Counted from the first letter of the stretch, positions 16,768-25,949 are shown. The stretch: DNA of 64,000 nt from CALBZG01 sp964486295 (GCA_964486295.1 CAZAMF010000001.1:124001-188000), one strand, 5' to 3'. Translations and numbers: made by a program. The notes: generated by a model not told the origin, from the sequence alone.

Positions 16768-17937
16768 ATGTTAGGAAATTTTAGTTATTCAAACCCCACT
16801 AAATTGTATTTTGGAGAGGACTCGCTGGACTATTTGAATGAGGAACTGCCCAAATACGGAAAGAATGTGATGCTGGCTTACGGAGGGGGTTCCATTATAA
16901 GAAGCGGTTTATATGATAGGGTCATCGGCATCCTCAAAGACAACGATAAAAATGTATTCGAGGATGCGGGCGTTATGCCAAATCCCACCGTCGAAAAACT
17001 GCATGAAGGCTGTAAGATCGCCAAAGATAATAAAATCGATCTGATTCTGGCGGTGGGCGGCGGATCGGTATGCGATTACGCAAAAGGCGTTTCGGTTTCA
17101 GCCCATTGCAAGGAGGAACCCTGGGACAAATATTATCTCAGGATGGAAGAGGTCGATAATAGTATCATACCGGTAGGGTGCGTTCTGACGATGGTGGGCA
17201 CAGGCTCTGAAATGAACGGCGGATCCGTTCTGACAAATCCTGCGGAAAAAATGAAAATCGGCCGTGTTTTCGGTGAATCGGTATATCCGAAATTTTCCAT
17301 TTTAAATCCGGCGCTTACCTATACTTTACCGAAATACCAGATGGTTGCCGGGTTCTTTGATATCATGTCGCATATACTGGAGCAGTATTTCTCCGGTGAG
17401 GATGACAACACTTCGGATTATATCATGGAGGGATTATTGAAATCACTGATCCACAGTTCCAGGATCGCCATCAGAAACACGGAAGACTACGAAGCCAGAA
17501 GCAACATCATGTGGACTTCAACATGGGCGCTGAATACCCTTGTCTCAAAAGGGAAATCCTCGGACTGGATGGTTCATATGATCGGACAGTCCATCGGAGC
17601 ATATACTGACGCAACCCATGGCATGACACTTTCCGCCATATCATTGCCTTATTACAGATTCATCATGCATTCCGGGCTTCAGAAATTTAAACGCTATGCC
17701 ATCCATGTTTGGAATGTGAATCCGGAGGGGAAAACGGATCACCAGATCGCCTCTGAAGGACTGGACCGGATGGAAGAGTACATGAAGGAACTCGGGCTGG
17801 TCATGAATATCAGAGACCTGGGGGTGACAGAAGGCATGCTGGAGGGTATCGCTGAAGGTTCATTTATCTTGGAAGGTGGTTATAAAACCTTAACACACAG
17901 TGAAGTCATCAGTGTTTTGAAAGACAGCATGATTTGA
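16768..17937 (+). CDS. Iron-containing alcohol dehydrogenase (butanol-dehydrogenase type)
   Basis: NAD(P)H-dependent group III alcohol dehydrogenase, 389 residues, that interconverts aldehydes and alcohols during fermentation or detoxification. It begins NFSYSNPTKLYFGEDS, the typical opening of BdhA/YqhD-like enzymes, and carries LAVGGGSVCDYAKGV (nucleotide site), LTMVGTGSEMNGGSV, the metal-ligand helix FDIMSHILEQYF (Asp and His) and TDATHGMTLS (His). CGGAGG lies 9 bases before the ATG. The MerR-type promoter upstream suggests induction by a reactive aldehyde or related stress. The physiological substrate is unknown. Confidence 0.88.
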   Translation: MLGNFSYSNPTKLYFGEDSLDYLNEELPKYGKNVMLAYGGGSIIRSGLYDRVIGILKDNDKNVFEDAGVMPNPTVEKLHEGCKIAKDNKIDLILAVGGGSVCDYAKGVSVSAHCKEEPWDKYYLRMEEVDNSIIPVGCVLTMVGTGSEMNGGSVLTNPAEKMKIGRVFGESVYPKFSILNPALTYTLPKYQMVAGFFDIMSHILEQYFSGEDDNTSDYIMEGLLKSLIHSSRIAIRNTEDYEARSNIMWTSTWALNTLVSKGKSSDWMVHMIGQSIGAYTDATHGMTLSAISLPYYRFIMHSGLQKFKRYAIHVWNVNPEGKTDHQIASEGLDRMEEYMKELGLVMNIRDLGVTEGMLEGIAEGSFILEGGYKTLTHSEVISVLKDSMI

Positions 17938-17959
17938 TGTTCATGATATGTATTGTAAC

Positions 17960-17989
17960 TTGACAAATCCATAATTTGCATGTTATCCT
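17960..17989 (+). promoter_or_regulatory. Promoter of the metal-ATPase transcript
   Basis: TTGACA at 17960-17965 and TATCCT at 17984-17989 are 18 bases apart and lie about 40 bases before the riboswitch. Confidence 0.55.
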
Positions 17990-18023
17990 CTTAATATCTC
18001 TTTGCACTGCATATAAATCTACA

Positions 18024-18132
18024 GTACAAACTGAGCAGGCGATGAACTTTTACAAAGTTCATGGGGCTGGGCCTAACAAGGCAGCAGGTGAATACAACCT
18101 GTGGGACAGTGATAATCCCACAGGTTTTTTTT
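18024..18132 (+). promoter_or_regulatory. NiCo (czcD-type) metal riboswitch with terminator
   Basis: Conserved pieces of the NiCo riboswitch are readable in order: GAGCAGGCGA at 18033-18042, GGGGCTGGGCC at 18063-18073, AAGGCAGCAGG at 18078-18088, and ACCTGTGGGACAGTG at 18097-18111. This class binds Co2+/Ni2+ and, according to later work, Fe2+. Its last element overlaps the terminator stem, so ligand binding should prevent termination and switch on the ATPase gene 80 bases downstream. Confidence 0.85.
18098..18132 (+). terminator. Riboswitch-controlled terminator
   Basis: CCTGTGGGA and TCCCACAGG form a perfect 9-base-pair stem around a 9-base loop, followed by eight T residues. The left arm lies within the last conserved element of the riboswitch. 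Confidence 0.9.
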
Positions 18133-18210
18133 ATACCTATTTTGGGGCACCCCTGAAAATTGCAATGCCATTGAGCTCTCTATCAAAACTAACTAATTGG
18201 AGGTAATTTT

Positions 18211-20766
18211 ATGACAGATCAAAGGATCAATGAATTGAAGGAGATGAAGGGGCTGACAACCTTGGAGGCAACAAAACTTCAGGAACAGTATGGCAAAAAT
18301 GAGCTGGTACCGGAGAAGGAAGAGAATATATTTAAAAAAATCTTTCACGTCATTACCGAGCCGATGTTTTTATTGCTGATCATCGCAGCTGCGGTCTATT
18401 TTGTTCTTGGAGAACCGAAAGATGGAGCCATCATGCTTGTGTTCGTAGTGGGGATCATTAGTATTGAGGCGATCCAGGAATGGAAAACAGACAAGACATT
18501 AAAAGCTTTAAAGGACTTATCAGCCCCCCGCATCAAGGTTCTACGAGATGGGGAAGAAACGATCATCAACAGCTCTGATCTCGTTCCAGGAGATATCATG
18601 TACATTGCGGAAGGTGTCAAAATCCCCGCAGACGGTACAGTCGTAAGGGCAAGCACCCTATGTGTTGATGAATCTTCGCTGACAGGCGAGTCACTCGGGG
18701 TCTGGAAGGTGACCAGCGATAACTATGTCAATGAGAATAATGACTATTGGCGGCGGGATTATTGTTATGCAGGAACCCTTGTTACACAGGGAACGGGCAC
18801 GATTCTGGTTGATAAAATCGGCCTGGCAACTGAATATGGCAAGATCGGTAAAGATATTGCGATTGCACCGGTTGGAGAAACACCTCTTCAGAAGCAGACG
18901 GGCAGATTGGTAAAATTGAGTGGTATGATCGCCGCCGTTCTGTTTGTATTGGTTGGTGTTGTAACATTTTTCAATATTCCCGATCATATGCTTAAAAGTA
19001 GAATCATCGAAAGTATCCTTTCAGGAATCACATTGGCAATGGCCATGATCCCTGAGGAGTTCCCGGTTATTTTGACTGTTTTCTTATCCATGGGGGCTTG
19101 GAGATTGGCGAAAAAACAATCCCTTGTGAGAAGACTCCCTTCGGTCGAAACATTAGGCGCAGTATCTGTTCTTTGTGTGGATAAGACGGGTACAATAACA
19201 ATGAATAAGATGGCGGTGCGGGAAACTTTCAGCGTATCCGGGGATGAAAAATATATATCCAGAATAATGGGTATGGGATGCAAGCCTGACGCTTACGACC
19301 CGATGGAAAAGGCCATGATCGCCCGATGTGAAGAACTGGGGATCTCAAGGGAGATCCTCTTCGGCGGGCAACTGTTAAAAGAATATGCCTTCACAGATGA
19401 GCTGAAAATGATGGGACATGTTTGGAGGAATGGGAACGAAATCATTATTGCTGCAAAAGGTTCACCGGAGCGTATCCTTACTATATGCGACATTTCTCCC
19501 GATGAAAGGAAAACAGCAGAAGATAAAATTTACGAAATGTCAAAACAAGGCCTCCGCGTGATCGCTGTAGGCCAGATGGTGCCTAAAAATGAAGATGAAA
19601 TTCCTAACTCCTTACTGGAATGCAAACTGGAGCTTTTGGGTATGATCGGCCTTGCGGATCCGCCAAGAGAATCCGTAAAAGAAGACATCAAACTCTGTAC
19701 AAAGGCCGGAGTCCGGGTCGTTATGATCACCGGAGACAGCGGAATTACAGCAAGCTCCATCGCAAATCAGATCAATATGCCAAACAGCGATAAGATCATC
19801 ACCGGTGATGAACTGAATGAAATGAATGATGAGGAATTGAGAGAAAGAGTGAAAGATGTCAGCATTTTTTCCAGGGTCCTGCCGGAACATAAGATGAGGA
19901 TCGTCAAAGCATTCAAGGAAAATGGCGAAGTGGTTGCTATGACCGGGGATGGAGTCAATGATGCGCCGGCACTTAAATATGCCGATATCGGCATCGCAAT
20001 GGGCAAACGTGGCTCGGAGGTTTCCAGAGAAGCGGCGGATCTTATACTTCTGGATGACAACTTCTCAACAATTGTGGATACGATCAAAGATGGCAGAAGA
20101 ATTTATGACAATATAAAAAAGGCAGTGGGCTATGTGTTCACTATCCATATACCGATCGCGTTTTCCGCTTTGCTTGCTCCTTTTATGGGCATTAATCCCA
20201 CGAGCCTTCTGCTTCTGCCGCTGCATGTAGTTTTACTTGAACTGGTCATCGATCCGACATGCTCAATTGTATTAGAGCGCCAGCCTGCGGAGTCTAACAT
20301 TATGCAAAGGCCGCCACGCAATCCAAAAGAAAAAATGTTAACAGCCACAATGCTGTTCAAGAGTGTAATACAAGGTCTGGCAATATTTGGGGCATCCTTT
20401 GCAACGTACTACAATTTCTTAAACATATACCCGGAAAATGCTCCGCTTGCCAGAGCAATGGGACTAAGTATTATATTCCTTTCCAATGTTCTGCTGGTGC
20501 AGGTCAACAGTTCAAATACTGAACTTGCATTTAAATCTTTCATCAGACAGATAAAGGATAGAGTGATGTGGGCGGTTATCATAGGCACATTAGCCGGACT
20601 GTTTATTATGTTGTATACGCCACTCAGCGGATATTTGAAACTAGCGCCTTTGTCATTGGAGCAGCTGCTGCTTTCGGCCGGGATTTCGTGCGTAGCAGTG
20701 CTGTGGTATGAGTTTGTGAAACTTTTCAGAAAAATTATCATCAACAAAGAAACTGCGGTTGTTTAA
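18211..20766 (+). CDS. Cation-translocating P-type ATPase under NiCo control
   Basis: An 851-residue P-type ATPase of the P2-like class. Domains in order: cation-ATPase N-terminal region, two helices, actuator domain with SSLTGES near residue 157, helix 4 with MIPEEFPVILTVF near residue 282, phosphorylation motif DKTGTI (Asp324), nucleotide domain with KGSPE, hinge MTGDGVNDAPALK, and about six C-terminal helices. Helix 4 has PEEFPV rather than the CPC-type motif of heavy-metal P1B pumps or the PEGLP of Ca2+ pumps. GGAGG precedes the ATG. The riboswitch upstream argues for export of a transition metal, plausibly Fe2+, Co2+ or Ni2+; the protein sequence alone would be called a generic cation pump. 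Confidence 0.9.
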   Translation: MTDQRINELKEMKGLTTLEATKLQEQYGKNELVPEKEENIFKKIFHVITEPMFLLLIIAAAVYFVLGEPKDGAIMLVFVVGIISIEAIQEWKTDKTLKALKDLSAPRIKVLRDGEETIINSSDLVPGDIMYIAEGVKIPADGTVVRASTLCVDESSLTGESLGVWKVTSDNYVNENNDYWRRDYCYAGTLVTQGTGTILVDKIGLATEYGKIGKDIAIAPVGETPLQKQTGRLVKLSGMIAAVLFVLVGVVTFFNIPDHMLKSRIIESILSGITLAMAMIPEEFPVILTVFLSMGAWRLAKKQSLVRRLPSVETLGAVSVLCVDKTGTITMNKMAVRETFSVSGDEKYISRIMGMGCKPDAYDPMEKAMIARCEELGISREILFGGQLLKEYAFTDELKMMGHVWRNGNEIIIAAKGSPERILTICDISPDERKTAEDKIYEMSKQGLRVIAVGQMVPKNEDEIPNSLLECKLELLGMIGLADPPRESVKEDIKLCTKAGVRVVMITGDSGITASSIANQINMPNSDKIITGDELNEMNDEELRERVKDVSIFSRVLPEHKMRIVKAFKENGEVVAMTGDGVNDAPALKYADIGIAMGKRGSEVSREAADLILLDDNFSTIVDTIKDGRRIYDNIKKAVGYVFTIHIPIAFSALLAPFMGINPTSLLLLPLHVVLLELVIDPTCSIVLERQPAESNIMQRPPRNPKEKMLTATMLFKSVIQGLAIFGASFATYYNFLNIYPENAPLARAMGLSIIFLSNVLLVQVNSSNTELAFKSFIRQIKDRVMWAVIIGTLAGLFIMLYTPLSGYLKLAPLSLEQLLLSAGISCVAVLWYEFVKLFRKIIINKETAVV

Positions 20767-20849
20767 AGATTATATAAAAGCTTCGGATCTAAATCCGGGC
20801 TCTTACAAGTTTAACAATTCAAAAACCAAAATAGAAAGAGGGATCAATA

Positions 20850-21233
20850 ATGAGTTTTAAATCAAGATCTTCAAAAGGAAATTATTACAAACAAAGCAAT
20901 TATGGGAGTAGTCACTATCAAAAAAAAGGTATATTGGGAGGCTTGTTTAATGCGTTTGGTTCGGTAAGCGGCTTTGGCGGGCATAACAATAATTACGGAA
21001 ACCAACCCTATCCGCCACAGCAGGGCTATCCTCAAGGGCAACTAAATCCAACATCTGTTCAGCAGAATACTTTCACATGCAACAACTGCAATTCGCAGAT
21101 CCCGGTTGGTTCAAAGTTTTGCCTGAATTGTGGTGAACAGGTAAAAATCGAACTATTTTGCCCAAATTGCGGAGAAAAAATGCCGCCCAATGCTAAATTC
21201 TGCAACAATTGCGGAAACAGGTTGAATGGATGA
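20850..21233 (+). CDS. Low-complexity protein with C-terminal double zinc ribbon
   Basis: A 127-residue protein. The first 70 residues are rich in Gly, Asn, Tyr, Gln and Pro and likely disordered. The last 55 carry two zinc ribbons: CNNC with CLNC, then CPNC with CNNC, each of the CxxC-(10-12)-CxxC form. AAGAGG stands before the ATG. It lies 9 bases upstream of a Ser/Thr kinase and is therefore probably co-expressed and perhaps its partner or substrate. Double-zinc-ribbon proteins often accompany kinase or FHA-type signalling genes; a definite role is not known. Confidence 0.7.
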   Translation: MSFKSRSSKGNYYKQSNYGSSHYQKKGILGGLFNAFGSVSGFGGHNNNYGNQPYPPQQGYPQGQLNPTSVQQNTFTCNNCNSQIPVGSKFCLNCGEQVKIELFCPNCGEKMPPNAKFCNNCGNRLNG

Positions 21234-21242
21234 GCTAACGCG

Positions 21243-21974
21243 ATGTTAAGTGAATCGAAATATCGAGGGGCAAAATACGGGGAATACACAATTGAGAAAG
21301 TGGCTGGCGAAGGAAGATATGGTAGATGTTTCTATGCTAAAAATGACCTTGGACACAGAGTTATCTTAAAAAAATTTAAACCCGGCATTTTTGCGCACAA
21401 TTTTGAGAAGAACGTTCATGAGGCAGTGATACTCTCAAAGCTCAGGGATAAAAGGATTCCTGAACTTTTGGGAGTGATCAATGAAAAGTCATTCTATGCG
21501 TTTGTATTGGAGTTAAAACCCGGAATTACTTTAAAAGATATGCTTTTTAAGCACAACCATAAATTTTCTGTAGAGGAAGTATTTGGCATTGGCATCAAGA
21601 CAATAAACATAATCAAATATCTGCATGAAAATGGTGTGGTCCATAGGGATCTAAGGATACCTAATGTTCTCATTGATGAAGAGGATTTATATCTGATCGA
21701 CTTTGGATTAGCCAGATTTGCTGATAACAATCGTTACAAGTATGATATGGATTATTCTTATTTGGGAGATATGCTTCTTTATCTCATTTACTCCTCATTT
21801 CATAAGGAGGATAAGAAAAAACAGCCCTGGTATGAAGAGTTGCCGTTAGAGGAGAATCAAAAACTGTTTTTAAATCGATTAATGGGTATAGAGGCTATAT
21901 ACACAAGCATTTATGCTATAGAGAAAGATTTTATTGATGCATTTGCTGTAGCCGGGGATGGTGTTAAGTCTTAG
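21243..21974 (+). CDS. Small Ser/Thr protein kinase-like protein
   Basis: A 243-residue Hanks-type kinase fold without a membrane anchor or PASTA domains. Visible elements: glycine loop AGEGRYGRCF near residue 20, VILKKFK with the ATP-binding lysine, catalytic loop HRDLRIPNVLID near residue 137, and DFGLARF. The catalytic loop has HRDLR where most kinases have HRDLK, and the C-lobe is short, with no clear APE motif after DFG. It may be active or a pseudokinase. The zinc-ribbon protein upstream is 9 bases away and a VTT-domain membrane protein follows by 38 bases. It may act in the metal or envelope response suggested by the preceding ATPase, which is inference. Confidence 0.75.
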   Translation: MLSESKYRGAKYGEYTIEKVAGEGRYGRCFYAKNDLGHRVILKKFKPGIFAHNFEKNVHEAVILSKLRDKRIPELLGVINEKSFYAFVLELKPGITLKDMLFKHNHKFSVEEVFGIGIKTINIIKYLHENGVVHRDLRIPNVLIDEEDLYLIDFGLARFADNNRYKYDMDYSYLGDMLLYLIYSSFHKEDKKKQPWYEELPLEENQKLFLNRLMGIEAIYTSIYAIEKDFIDAFAVAGDGVKS

Positions 21975-22012
21975 GCAAAGTTCGAATCAGAATCGCAGGA
22001 CTGGGCAGGTTG

Positions 22013-22705
22013 ATGAAAATGTTAAAGAAACTCCGGGACATAGATAGTAAAACAAAAATCAAGTTTATTGTTCTCCTGTTATTTATAATAGGATTAGTGG
22101 CGTTGATCTTGAGCAATCATGACTGGATTTTAAACAAGCTCAATGAGGCAGAGGCTATACGACAATATATTCTCTCCAAAGGGAGTCTGGGAATTGTCGC
22201 GTTTATTGTTATAGAAGCGTTGCATGTGCTGTTAGTGGTATTACCCGGTGATGTTCTCAATTTCACAGGTGGCTACGTTTATGGCATTCCGATAGGCTTC
22301 AGTGCGGCAATACTTGGTATTATGGTCGGAACCATAAGCGCATTCCATATTTCGAAGACCTTGGGAGCCGGATTTGTATCCAAAATGATAGAGGAGGATA
22401 AATTAAAGAAAATCAGCGACTTGCTGAATTCAAGGAACGGCGCGTTGGGAATCCTGATCATTTGCCTGCTTCCTTTTATCCCCAAAGATTTATTGGTGTA
22501 TATTGCAGGATTGACCCCTATTAAACCTTCACGATTTTTCTTGATATACGGAATATCCAGAATACCAGCAACGTTGATCGGTGTAACAGCAGGCGCACAG
22601 TCACAAGAAAACGATTTACAGGGATTATTAGTCACTCTTGCCGCGCTGGCGTGCTTTATCGGCATTGGTGTTTTCCTGCAGAAAAAATACAGTAAAAACA
22701 TCTGA
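22013..22705 (+). CDS. TVP38/TMEM64-family (VTT domain) membrane protein
   Basis: A membrane protein of about 230 residues in the DedA-superfamily VTT group, linked in other organisms to lipid scrambling or membrane homeostasis. The start is the ATG at 22013, directly after a TTG at 22010, with a weak GCAGG site. It has an N-terminal helix (about 18-38), a re-entrant region VLLVVLPGDVLNFTGGYVYG near residue 75 followed by a second glycine-rich hairpin, and the family signature FIPKDLLVYIAGLTPIKPSRF near residue 155. It ends the run that begins with the zinc-ribbon and kinase genes. Confidence 0.8.
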   Translation: MKMLKKLRDIDSKTKIKFIVLLLFIIGLVALILSNHDWILNKLNEAEAIRQYILSKGSLGIVAFIVIEALHVLLVVLPGDVLNFTGGYVYGIPIGFSAAILGIMVGTISAFHISKTLGAGFVSKMIEEDKLKKISDLLNSRNGALGILIICLLPFIPKDLLVYIAGLTPIKPSRFFLIYGISRIPATLIGVTAGAQSQENDLQGLLVTLAALACFIGIGVFLQKKYSKNI

Positions 22706-22892
22706 AACTTTGTTCTGCTGCATAGGAACAGTTTTAAGCAAAACCGGTTATCAGGCATTTAAAATAATAATGGAATTTTATAAAAATTAAAGGTATAATT
22801 TTAAATCAATGCGCAATTTCAAGTTAGAGATGGGACATATTTATCTAATATAAACAGATCTAAATGTTGTTAGAAGGAAAGGACGTCTGGAA

Positions 22893-23732
22893 ATGAGTTG
22901 GATTCGCATCGGGCAGATGGCTGCCATGAACGGCATTACCGAAGAAACTCTGCGCTATTATGATTATATCGGGCTGCTGAAGCCGTGCCACACGGATTCC
23001 GACACGGGATATCGTTATTATGACCTCAGCCAAAGTGTAAAGCTGGATTTAATCCAATATATGAAATCTTTGGGGATGCAACTCAATGAAATAAAAAAAC
23101 AACTCGACACCGGCGATATTTCTATCATTCGGGAATTATTGGAGAGGCAATCAGCGACAATTGACGCGGAGATCCAAACCTTGAGCAAACAAAAGAGTTC
23201 TATAGAACGGGTCATTGAAAGTTATGAAAAATTAAAGAATCATCCGCCGGTGGGCGTTCCGGTGCTGGAATATGTACAAAAGAGATTTATGTTTACATTT
23301 GATGCAGGGGATGAGTTATATAATATCGATAATGGAGAAGAAGTCTATGAACTCGGTTTGCGGAAAATGCGCACAAAAATGCTGCAAATCAATCTGCCTT
23401 ATTCCCATTTCTGCAATACCGGAATAATCGTTCCGGAGGATATCTTTAAACAGAACCGACTAAGCTCAACAGAGGTATTTGCATTTGTGGATTCCGTTTA
23501 TGCTGATTATGAAGGGATCAAAACGATTCCCGCAGCCACTTTCCTGAGCATATATTGTGATGATTTTGAGCAGGAAATGGTTTTTTTCAGGAAGCTGTTC
23601 AACGAAATCGAATCAAACAAATATCTGATTTCCGGTGATTACATTTGTGAGGAGATGGCAGCGATCCCTGCCATAAAGGGGAACCAACGGGATATGCGCT
23701 ACAGGATCCAGGTTCCTGTTACTTTTCGTTAA
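22893..23732 (+). CDS. MerR-family regulator with GyrI-like effector domain
   Basis: A 279-residue transcription regulator. Residues 4-75 form the MerR winged helix (IGQMAAMNGITEETLRYYDYIGLLKP, TGYRYYDLSQ), residues 80-120 a coiled-coil dimerisation helix, and residues 125-279 a GyrI/BmrR-type effector-binding domain with EEMAAIPAIKG near the end. Such regulators bind promoters with 19-base spacers and activate efflux or uptake genes on binding a hydrophobic or cationic ligand. A promoter of exactly that geometry lies between this gene and the cupin gene downstream (23916-23946), making the cupin-permease pair its likely target. Confidence 0.88.
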   Translation: MSWIRIGQMAAMNGITEETLRYYDYIGLLKPCHTDSDTGYRYYDLSQSVKLDLIQYMKSLGMQLNEIKKQLDTGDISIIRELLERQSATIDAEIQTLSKQKSSIERVIESYEKLKNHPPVGVPVLEYVQKRFMFTFDAGDELYNIDNGEEVYELGLRKMRTKMLQINLPYSHFCNTGIIVPEDIFKQNRLSSTEVFAFVDSVYADYEGIKTIPAATFLSIYCDDFEQEMVFFRKLFNEIESNKYLISGDYICEEMAAIPAIKGNQRDMRYRIQVPVTFR

Positions 23733-23776
23733 AGCCGGGATTTGGAATAAAAAATATTATCATAACAAAGATTAAA

Positions 23777-23824
23777 GAAGCTCTTAAACGATTTTATTGA
23801 TCGGGTAAGAGCTTCTCTTTATTT
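23777..23824 (+). terminator. Terminator after merR
   Basis: GAAGCTCTTA at 23777-23786 pairs perfectly with TAAGAGCTTC at 23806-23815 and is followed by TCTTTATTTT. The loop is 19 bases and can form a smaller inner stem. Confidence 0.75.
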
Positions 23825-23915
23825 TCGAACAAGTTAAAAAGATATTTTGCGGAAATTCGAATATTTACTATAGAGAAACTGTTCAGAAAATTAGATAAAT
23901 ATTTGGCGTAATCCC

Positions 23916-23946
23916 TTGACTCTCTTGTTACACAAAAGTCTATAGT
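23916..23946 (+). promoter_or_regulatory. MerR-type promoter (19-bp spacer) of the cupin-permease pair
   Basis: TTGACT at 23916-23921 and TATAGT at 23941-23946 are separated by 19 bases. The outer edges of the spacer are a dyad, GACT and AGTC. The sequence resembles BmrR-type operators. The MerR gene ends 180 bases upstream. Confidence 0.7.
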
Positions 23947-23991
23947 AATATCTCAGAAAATAGTATTCATAAACAAGGGAGGGAATATTCG

Positions 23992-24345
23992 ATGGATTGT
24001 GTTTTAGTAAAAAAGGCCGATATCATAACTGAATACCTGGATTGTGGTGAAGAAAACAATTTTAAAATCGTCGATGTGATCGATAAGCGTCATGGGGCAC
24101 CTTACACGGTAGGTGTGGTGGAAATGGAAAAGTCCGAAGGCGTTGAATTTGAATACGATGACGATGCGGGATGCTGTTACATGCTGGAAGGAGTGATTAC
24201 GCTAAAAGAGAATCTGTCAGGTGCGGTGATGAAGTATGAAGTTGGAGATGTTGTTTACATTCCTCAAAAGCAGGGGCTGGTGGTGACATTCAGCACCGAC
24301 GATTATGCGAAGTTTGTCTTTGTTACTTATCCTCACTGGAGGTAA
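23992..24345 (+). CDS. Cupin-fold protein
   Basis: A 117-residue single-domain cupin, beta-barrel, cytosolic. Residues about 55-105 contain YMLEGVITLKENLSG and YEVGDVVYIPQKQ, the two cupin motifs, but the usual metal-binding histidines of motif 1 are not evident, so it may bind a ligand without metal. The general form recalls EutQ-like or small regulatory cupins. GGAGG precedes the ATG. It is 80 bases upstream of an APC permease and shares its MerR-type promoter; a substrate-sensing or substrate-modifying role for the transported compound is likely but unproven. Confidence 0.65.
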   Translation: MDCVLVKKADIITEYLDCGEENNFKIVDVIDKRHGAPYTVGVVEMEKSEGVEFEYDDDAGCCYMLEGVITLKENLSGAVMKYEVGDVVYIPQKQGLVVTFSTDDYAKFVFVTYPHWR

Positions 24346-24425
24346 TTTACTGCTGCAGAACAATTTTATAGCAATCATAGGATCAATCATTTATATTTAA
24401 TAATTTTTAAAGGAGTCGAAAAACT

Positions 24426-25949
24426 ATGACAAAAAACATGAATGAAAATACGCTGAATGCAGATCGACTTCAGGGGAACATGGGCGTAGGTGCACTGGTT
24501 ATGTCGGTACTTGCTTTTTCTGGTCCTTTGTTAACGACATCCGGATTTATACCTGTTTATTTTCCTTTACTGGGAGAAGACGCGTCCGGCGTGCCGATGG
24601 TTTACATATTCGTCACGGCTATGCTGGTGCTATTTGCCATAGGGTTCTCAAAGATGGGAACCGTGATGGAAAGGCCCGGAGGGTTTTATACTTACGTTAC
24701 TGACGGGCTTGGTCGTAAATCCGGATTAATGACGGCCTTCCTGCTGATCGTAGGATATCTGTCGATTGCGCTCTTTGCGCCGCCTCTGATCGCGATTTAT
24801 GCGCAAAATGTAATTGAAAATATTTTCAACGGCCCTCATATTCATTGGTTCATCATCGCGATTATTTCGGTATTGGGTACGACACTCCTCGCTTACAGGA
24901 GAATCGATTTATCCGCAAAAGTTCTGTTCTGGGTTATGCTTTTTGAGAGCGCAGCTGTTTTCATATTTGACGCGGTATGCTTTATTAAGGGATATGGACT
25001 CAATGGCGGCGTGGTAGGTTTTACAGTTCCTTCCATCGCCACCAGCGGTTTTGGTATCGTGCTGCTGTTTGCCGTTGGGAACTTCATGGGATTCGAAGCC
25101 ACGGTCATTTATCGTGAAGAGTGTAAAAACCCGCAAAAGACGATCCCTCGTGCGACAATGATGGCAGTTGTTGGTATCGGAGCATTCTATTTCCTGGCAT
25201 CTTGGGGATTCCTGGCTTATTATGGAGCCAGCTCGGCAGAAGTATTAGCGAATGATGCTGCGATTGCTTTTATGAATATTTTAGGGACTTTCAGTAAGGC
25301 ATTCGGAGATGTCGTGTCAGTAGTAGTTATTACCTCATGCTTTGCATCGCTGCTATCCATACAGAATGTTGCGTCCCGTTATCTGTTCTCTCTTGGTAAG
25401 GACGAAGTATTGCCGAAAGCGCTTGGAAAAGTTCATGGCAAGCACCATTCACCGTTTATGGCAGCAAGCACAGTCGGAGCGATCTGGGTGATCACTCTGA
25501 CGATTTTCCTGGTGACCGGTAAGGATCCGGTTTATCTGTATCTGCTGTTTGCCGGCGTAGGCGAGTTCCTGATCGTATTCGGTATATTCATGGCCTGTCT
25601 CGCTGTTATCGTTTTTTTCAAAAAGAACACGCAATATCATTTCTCGGCATGGTCAACTTTCATTGCTCCGAGCATTGCGCTGATTGGCCTCGCGTTTGTT
25701 TTGATCAAGGCGGTCATGAATTGGGCCGCATTGACAGGAGCATCCGGTGCCATCAACGCAATATTATTCGCTGCCATGGTGGCTCTCGGAATCTACGGCT
25801 TTGCATATGCCTCATATCTGCAGAAGAAGAAACCTGAAATATATGAACGTATCGGACGTCAGGATTCTACCGAGATGGAAGAGACCCAGAGCCAGGGCGG
25901 TTCCATGCCAAGCTTTGAGGCTGAACCTATAAAATTTGATAAAATATAG
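24426..25949 (+). CDS. APC-family permease linked to cupin
   Basis: A 507-residue transporter of the APC superfamily with about 12 helices. Helix 1 carries MGVGALVMSVLAFSGPL and helix 6 AVGNFMGFEATVIYREECKNPQKTIPRA, the conserved segment after helix 6 in amino acid permeases. The C-terminal tail of about 30 residues is polar. Sequence style is nearer to the AGT/ethanolamine-type permeases than to the APC protein at 11945. AAAGGAG lies before the ATG. It is the second gene of the cupin operon and ends at a strong terminator. Its substrate is unknown. Confidence 0.82.
   Translation: MTKNMNENTLNADRLQGNMGVGALVMSVLAFSGPLLTTSGFIPVYFPLLGEDASGVPMVYIFVTAMLVLFAIGFSKMGTVMERPGGFYTYVTDGLGRKSGLMTAFLLIVGYLSIALFAPPLIAIYAQNVIENIFNGPHIHWFIIAIISVLGTTLLAYRRIDLSAKVLFWVMLFESAAVFIFDAVCFIKGYGLNGGVVGFTVPSIATSGFGIVLLFAVGNFMGFEATVIYREECKNPQKTIPRATMMAVVGIGAFYFLASWGFLAYYGASSAEVLANDAAIAFMNILGTFSKAFGDVVSVVVITSCFASLLSIQNVASRYLFSLGKDEVLPKALGKVHGKHHSPFMAASTVGAIWVITLTIFLVTGKDPVYLYLLFAGVGEFLIVFGIFMACLAVIVFFKKNTQYHFSAWSTFIAPSIALIGLAFVLIKAVMNWAALTGASGAINAILFAAMVALGIYGFAYASYLQKKKPEIYERIGRQDSTEMEETQSQGGSMPSFEAEPIKFDKI

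Noticed and set aside
17976..18206. 76-codon frame over the metal riboswitch
   Set aside because: It runs through the riboswitch and terminator, so it is explained by RNA structure rather than coding.
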